A program made the translations under genes and the position numbers. From Bacteroidales bacterium M3 (GTDB taxonomy: Bacteria; Bacteroidota; Bacteroidia; Bacteroidales; Muribaculaceae), in assembly GCA_001689445.1 (NCBI GenBank), contig LUJN01000011.1, positions 7,387-63,990 on the forward strand: DNA of 56,604 nt, written 5' to 3'. The notes below the pieces were generated by a model that saw nothing but the letters and a program-made list of their open reading frames with translations, searched no databases and was not told where the DNA came from. Shown piece after piece: positions 52,466 through 56,604 of this stretch (the first letter of the stretch is position 1; every line of letters starts with the position of its first letter).

Positions 52466-52522
52466 TTGCTGCAGTTGATGTAGGGAAATTGGCAATCCTA
52501 CAACGCCATGCTACATCGCCAT

Positions 52523-54262
52523 TCAGAAGGGAAGGTCGGGGTCGGTGAAGGCTTCGGGGTCAGTTTCGCGGAGGTGCTGTAGGTAGGCGAGTTCGCCGAT
52601 GGCAAAGTCTTGGTTGGCGGGTTGGTCGAGCATTTCTTTGAGGAGGGATTCGGCAGAGAGGTATTGTCCTGTGTCTATGAGCACGTAAGCACGGCGGCGC
52701 TTGATGAAGTCCATAAACGAGACCTTCTCGGGGTCGGAGGCGGCATCCTTGTCTGACTCAAGGCTCTTGGTGATGGAGTCGAGTGCCATGATGGAGCGGA
52801 AATCGCGGGCATTGACAAGACAGTTGACATACTCGCTCGTGTAGTTGGCGCGATTGAGCGGATACACGATGTCGAGGTAATAATAAGCCTCGCGATAGCG
52901 GCGCATCTCACAGTAGCAGAATCCGATATAGTAGCAGACGTTGAAGAACGTCTCGCGTGCGTCCTCGTCGAGGTCGTGGTAGCGGGAGTTGAGGTAATCA
53001 AAGGACTTTTCAAGATATACCAAAGCCTGATAATAGCGTCCGTCGAGGAACGCCTGACGCCCACGGTATAGGTCGTAGTCAACCACAGGGAGGATGGAGG
53101 CGCAGAGCATCCGCTGTTCGGGTGTAAGCTCGTCGGCATTGCCGGCGGCAATCTTGTCGTTGGCGTCGTCGATGAGGAAGCGCACCTCGCTGCGCCGTTC
53201 CTCCTCGGGGAGGGAATCGTAAGCGACAAGCAGCGAACAGGTTGTTTGGGCCGGGGAGGTGTGCCCACCTGTGAGGGTATTGTCACCGTCCGGGGCGTTG
53301 GCGACACCCGATATGCGCACATAGAATAGCCGCCCGTCGTGCCCCTCGGCATGTAGGTTGAGCACAATCTGCCGTCGAGTAGCATCGGGATTGTCGCCAG
53401 GCATACGGTAATCGGCAATCACGGTGGCATTCTGCCGCGCAAACTTCACCTGCGGCTTATGTCCTGGACGGATGATGTCATCCCCATAGTCGATGACGGT
53501 CGACAGCAGGTCGAGATAGCGTATCTCATTGAGAGTGGAAAGCTCGGCCACGGTGTCGGTGACGACACGTGCCCCGGTGACGGAAATCTCGCTCCCAAAC
53601 AACCGCGCGACCACATCCTCAAGCGTGAGCCGTTCAGAGGCGGCTATATATGAGGATTCAGAGTCGGAAGCGGAGTGCGTCATCTCCAACTCGGTCAGTA
53701 GACGACGCTCACGGCGCATCATGTAGCCCTCGTCGTCAAAGTCGCGCGAGGCATCCTCAATGCCGGTGTGGAGATGGGCCATCAGATCACGCATCGAGAA
53801 GCAGAGCGACATCAATGCCGACACTTGAGCCGATAGCGCGGATTCCGACAGACCATCGGGATTGAGAGCCGCGCCGACATGGATATGCACGGTATTATCG
53901 TTCTCATTGAACGTGTAGTAGGACTTGGCAATGTTTTCGGTGAGATTCACACGGTTTACCAACGAGCGCACTGCACCGAGATGTTCCGCCTTATCCTCGA
54001 TTATCGACGGGAATATCAGCCCGATAGATGCATCGGCATTTATGCGGGCTATGAAATGGCCGTTCTGGTAGTCAAACCGGTAGACCACCATATCCTCCTC
54101 CTTGTCGGCATCAACTGTGCAGTTGAATGACTCCAGCACCCTGCGCAGCATCGACGCGACCTCCTTTTGGGACATCGCGCCCATCGTGGCGACATGGGAT
54201 TTGCCAGATCGTGAAAACAACCCTTTTACCTTGCCTAATATATCTGTGAAATCCACCCTCAT
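52523..54262 (-). CDS. Conserved protein with YbjN-like N-terminal domain and TPR-like C-terminal part
   Basis: A 579-residue cytoplasmic protein. The start at 54262 (MRVDFTDILGKVKGLF) is chosen because the promoter lies just upstream. An N-terminal domain (about 25-170, KEVASMLRRVLESFNCTVDADK and GAALNPDGLSESAL) resembles YbjN-like sensor or chaperone domains. The middle is of unknown fold. The C-terminal part (about 400-560) is helical and TPR-like, with ALVYLEKSFDYLNSRYHDLDEDARE and CEMRRYREAYYYLDIVYPLN. It is divergent from the DPP5-like peptidase gene, sharing a 104-bp promoter region. Function is unknown. Confidence 0.78.
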   Translation of the reverse strand: MRVDFTDILGKVKGLFSRSGKSHVATMGAMSQKEVASMLRRVLESFNCTVDADKEEDMVVYRFDYQNGHFIARINADASIGLIFPSIIEDKAEHLGAVRSLVNRVNLTENIAKSYYTFNENDNTVHIHVGAALNPDGLSESALSAQVSALMSLCFSMRDLMAHLHTGIEDASRDFDDEGYMMRRERRLLTELEMTHSASDSESSYIAASERLTLEDVVARLFGSEISVTGARVVTDTVAELSTLNEIRYLDLLSTVIDYGDDIIRPGHKPQVKFARQNATVIADYRMPGDNPDATRRQIVLNLHAEGHDGRLFYVRISGVANAPDGDNTLTGGHTSPAQTTCSLLVAYDSLPEEERRSEVRFLIDDANDKIAAGNADELTPEQRMLCASILPVVDYDLYRGRQAFLDGRYYQALVYLEKSFDYLNSRYHDLDEDARETFFNVCYYIGFCYCEMRRYREAYYYLDIVYPLNRANYTSEYVNCLVNARDFRSIMALDSITKSLESDKDAASDPEKVSFMDFIKRRRAYVLIDTGQYLSAESLLKEMLDQPANQDFAIGELAYLQHLRETDPEAFTDPDLPF

Positions 54263-54285
54263 AATATCTTTCTGAAATAGATAAA

Positions 54286-54293
54286 CAAAGTTA
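54286..54293 (-). promoter_or_regulatory. -7 element of the YbjN-like/TPR gene
   Basis: The minus strand reads TAACTTTG, 23 bp upstream of the start codon. It is back to back with the peptidase promoter. Confidence 0.6.
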
Positions 54294-54325
54294 GCGTTTT
54301 TCCCGCTAATATTGAAAATTCTCCT

Positions 54326-54333
54326 TAACTTTG
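54326..54333 (+). promoter_or_regulatory. -7 element of the S9 peptidase gene
   Basis: TAACTTTG on the plus strand, 33 bp before the start codon. Divergent -7 boxes with centres 40 bp apart could be co-regulated or compete. Confidence 0.6.
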
Positions 54334-54366
54334 CCTGTATAGTATCAAAAAACACCAACGAAAAAT

Positions 54367-56487
54367 ATGTATCATTTTTTTAAGCCAATCGTTATGTCTT
54401 CGGCATTACTGTTTACTGCTGCGGCATGTAGTGAGGGCGGCGACAATCAGAAGATTATCGACAAGCCCGACATCAAAGTTACTGACGGCGTTTTCTCCCC
54501 CGAGGTGCTTGAGGCTCTGGGACGCGTCACCGAGCCGGTGGTATCGCCCGACGGCACCAAGGTGCTCTTTGGCATCTCCTACGAGAGCGTCGAGGAGAAC
54601 AAGAGCAACCGCGACCTGTATGTGATGAACATCGACGGCTCGGAGCAGAAGCGTCTCACGCGCACTGCCGCATCGGAAAACAACGCCGTATGGATCGACG
54701 GCGGCAAGAGGATAGCGTTCACCTACCCCGTCAATGACAAGCCCCAGATGTGGGTGATGGACGCCGACGGCTCCAACCGCAAGCAGGTGAGCGAAATCGA
54801 GAAGGGCGTACAGGGATTTGTCGTGTCGCCCGACGGGACAAAGGTGGTGCTTATCTCGACAGTGAAATATGCCCGCACCGCCCAGGATGTCTACCCCGAC
54901 CTGCCCAAGGCTACGGGACGCATCATCGACGACCTGATGTATAAGCATTGGGACGAGTGGGTGACTGAAATCCCCCACCCCTTCATAGCCGACTTTGACG
55001 GCCAAGGACTCTCCAACATCGCCGACATCATGCAGGATGAGCCTTACGAAAGCCCCATGAAGCCCTTTGGCGGCGTGGAGTCATTCGCATGGGCGCCCGA
55101 CAGCAAGTCGCTCATCTACGTGTCGCGCAAGAAGACCGGCTTGGAGTATGCCATCTCGACCAACTCTGACCTCTATCTCTACAACATCGCCGACAAGACT
55201 ACCCGCAACCTCACCGAGGGGATGATGGGTTATGACACCGCCCCCGCGTTCTCCCCCGACGGCAAGCAGGTGGCATGGCTGTCGATGGAGCATGACGGAT
55301 ATGAGAGCGATAAGAACCGTATCTTCCTCCTCGACCTCGCGTCGGGTGAAAAGACCGACCTCACGACCGAATGGGACTATACCGCCGATGCCATCCATTG
55401 GGCTGTGGACGGTAAATCCATCTACTTCCTCGCCGCGCACCAGGGCGTGACCCCGCTTTTCAACATCGAGGTCGCTACCCGCAAGGTGACGACCGTTGCC
55501 GAAGGGCAGTATGACTATGCCGCCATCGCCCCGGTGGACGATAAGACCGTCATCACAATGCGTCACTCGATGGTCGAGCCAAACGAGATATTTGCCGTAA
55601 CCGACGGCAAGGTGTCAAAGCTCACCGAAGTTAATAGCGAGTTGCTCGCACAGGTGACGATGCCGACCGTCGAGAAGCGGATGGTGCCCACGACCGACGG
55701 CAAGGAGATGCTGACGTGGGTCGTGCTGCCTCCCAACTTTGACCCGGCAAAGAAATACCCCGCCATCCTCTATTGCCAAGGAGGTCCGCAACAGGCCGTG
55801 AGCCAATTCTGGAGCTACCGTTGGAATTTTGCCGCAATGGCCTCGCAGGGCTATATCATCATCGCCCCCAACCGTCGCGGACTGCCGGGATTCGGCACAG
55901 AGTGGAACGCCCAGATTTCGGGCGACTACGGCGGTCAGAACATGAAGGACTACCTTAGCGCAGTCGACTACATGAAGCAGGAACCGTATGTCGACGGAGA
56001 GCATATCGGGGCTGTAGGCGCAAGCTATGGCGGATTTTCGGTATACTGGCTTGCGGGCAACCACGAGAAACGTTTTGCCTGCCTCATCGCCCACGCCGGC
56101 ATCTTCAACATCGAGACGCAGTATCTAGAGACCGAGGAGATGTGGTTTGCCAACTGGGATATGGGCGGTGCATTCTGGGAAAAGGACAACGCCACGGCAC
56201 AGCGCACATTTGCCACATCGCCCCACCGCTATGTCGACAAGTGGGACACACCCATCCTCATCACACACGGCGAATATGACTTCCGCATCCTCGCCTCGCA
56301 GGGCATGATGGCATTTAACGCTGCCCGCCTGCGTGGTGTTCCCGCCGAGATGCTCATCTTCCCCGACGAAAACCACTGGATTCTGAAGCCTCAGAACGCC
56401 ATGCTGTGGCAGCGTGTGTTCTTCCGCTGGCTCGACCGCTGGTTGAAGCCCGACAGCGAAGCCGCAAAGGCTGCCGCCACAAAATAA
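54367..56487 (+). CDS. S9-family serine peptidase, dipeptidyl-peptidase 5-like lipoprotein
   Basis: A 706-residue prolyl-oligopeptidase-family exopeptidase. The lipoprotein signal ends in LLFTAAAC (Cys21). A beta-propeller (about 40-440) contains repeats such as SPDGTKVLF and MDADGSNRKQ. The alpha/beta hydrolase domain (about 445-700) has GASYGG (Ser553), THGEYDF (Asp638) and DENHW (His670), a complete triad. DLPKATGRIIDDLMYKHWDEWV is the segment I recall from DPP5 of Porphyromonas. DPP5 removes dipeptides with hydrophobic residues from peptides imported for nutrition. It shares a divergent promoter region with the YbjN-like gene. A 23-bp inverted repeat follows its end. Confidence 0.9.
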   Translation: MYHFFKPIVMSSALLFTAAACSEGGDNQKIIDKPDIKVTDGVFSPEVLEALGRVTEPVVSPDGTKVLFGISYESVEENKSNRDLYVMNIDGSEQKRLTRTAASENNAVWIDGGKRIAFTYPVNDKPQMWVMDADGSNRKQVSEIEKGVQGFVVSPDGTKVVLISTVKYARTAQDVYPDLPKATGRIIDDLMYKHWDEWVTEIPHPFIADFDGQGLSNIADIMQDEPYESPMKPFGGVESFAWAPDSKSLIYVSRKKTGLEYAISTNSDLYLYNIADKTTRNLTEGMMGYDTAPAFSPDGKQVAWLSMEHDGYESDKNRIFLLDLASGEKTDLTTEWDYTADAIHWAVDGKSIYFLAAHQGVTPLFNIEVATRKVTTVAEGQYDYAAIAPVDDKTVITMRHSMVEPNEIFAVTDGKVSKLTEVNSELLAQVTMPTVEKRMVPTTDGKEMLTWVVLPPNFDPAKKYPAILYCQGGPQQAVSQFWSYRWNFAAMASQGYIIIAPNRRGLPGFGTEWNAQISGDYGGQNMKDYLSAVDYMKQEPYVDGEHIGAVGASYGGFSVYWLAGNHEKRFACLIAHAGIFNIETQYLETEEMWFANWDMGGAFWEKDNATAQRTFATSPHRYVDKWDTPILITHGEYDFRILASQGMMAFNAARLRGVPAEMLIFPDENHWILKPQNAMLWQRVFFRWLDRWLKPDSEAAKAAATK

Positions 56488-56524
56488 CGCCACGACATTT
56501 TTGTAAATAAAATGTTATAAAGTA

Positions 56525-56599
56525 GGGTCGCGACCTGTCGCGACCGCCAAGAGGCAAGCCCACCACAGCAAGCCGTGCGGTCGCGACAGGTCGCGACCC
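56525..56599. repeat. Perfect 23-bp inverted repeat behind the S9 peptidase gene
   Basis: Left arm 56525-56547 and right arm 56577-56599 are exact reverse complements, 29 bp apart. Each arm contains two GTCGCGAC-type palindromes. The whole can fold as a stem of 23 bp. It lies 37 bp after the peptidase stop. It looks like a REPIN or MITE-type dispersed repeat, or a strong terminator without U-run. Confidence 0.85.
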
Positions 56600-56604
56600 A
56601 ATGC

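Overview
The window reads as chromosomal DNA of a Bacteroidota anaerobe, most likely a Bacteroidales of the Muribaculaceae or a close relative. This assignment is inferred from gene content. The evidence is recurrent TAnnTTTG promoter elements, often with a TTG/TTTG about 20 bp upstream; a complete Bat (Bacteroides aerotolerance) operon; DUF4827 and DUF4290 proteins; an archaeal-type short ProRS; a menaquinone operon; and an oxygen-sensitive class III ribonucleotide reductase. Coding density is high. I found no rRNA, tRNA, CRISPR array, transposase or prophage gene.

Layout. 1-2700 (minus): thrS-infC-rpmI translation operon, with rpmI cut by the left edge. 2.7-8.8 kb (plus): a divergent two-TM membrane protein, then a tight operon nrnA - DUF4827 lipoprotein - glmM - NlpC/P60 peptidase - Tat-exported dipeptide epimerase, linking amino-sugar supply with muropeptide breakdown. 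8.9-9.6 kb: a Crp/Fnr regulator. 9.7-14.3 kb (minus): menD-menB-menC-menE. 14.3-14.8 kb: a non-coding region with two tandem hairpin repeats carrying menD-directed promoter elements, and the nrdD promoter. 14.8-17.5 kb (plus): nrdD-nrdG, lying between menD and menF. 17.5-20.9 kb (minus): ftsY-rimO-menF. 21-24.7 kb (minus): dacB, an acidic protein, rsmI and a coiled-coil lipoprotein. 24.9-27.2 kb (plus): TetR-FabH-like and fabG. 27.3-29.9 kb: a LuxR-type regulator and an exported GH13 protein that has lost most catalytic residues. 29.9-35.2 kb: DUF4290, murA (Asp at the fosfomycin-target position), rimM, a small acidic protein, an OmpA-family protein and proS. 35.2-37.6 kb: a GT2 glycosyltransferase, a small HU protein, and an HU domain fused through a membrane segment to LysM. 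37.8-46.3 kb: the Bat operon moxR - DUF58 - TM protein - batA - batB - batC - batD/batE, the last two fused in one frame. 46.4-52.5 kb: a small HTH protein, a DUF2007-USP protein, uvrB-ygiQ and an orphan MNT nucleotidyltransferase. 52.5-56.6 kb: divergent YbjN-like/TPR protein and a DPP5-like S9 peptidase, then a perfect 23-bp inverted repeat at the right edge.

How the genes fit together. Envelope growth is a recurring theme: glmM and murA feed peptidoglycan precursors, PBP4 and NlpC/P60 cut the wall, the exported epimerase handles the released dipeptide, and LysM and OmpA-like proteins bind the wall. Men genes, nrdDG, a Crp/Fnr regulator and the Bat system match anaerobic respiration with some oxygen tolerance. 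The observations I rate highest are the HU-TM-LysM protein, which could tie the nucleoid to the cell wall; the degenerate GH13; the BatD-BatE fusion with an internal signal-peptide-like segment; the tandem hairpin promoter repeats; and the splitting of the men genes by nrdDG. No search was run. Family names rest on motif recognition and memory.
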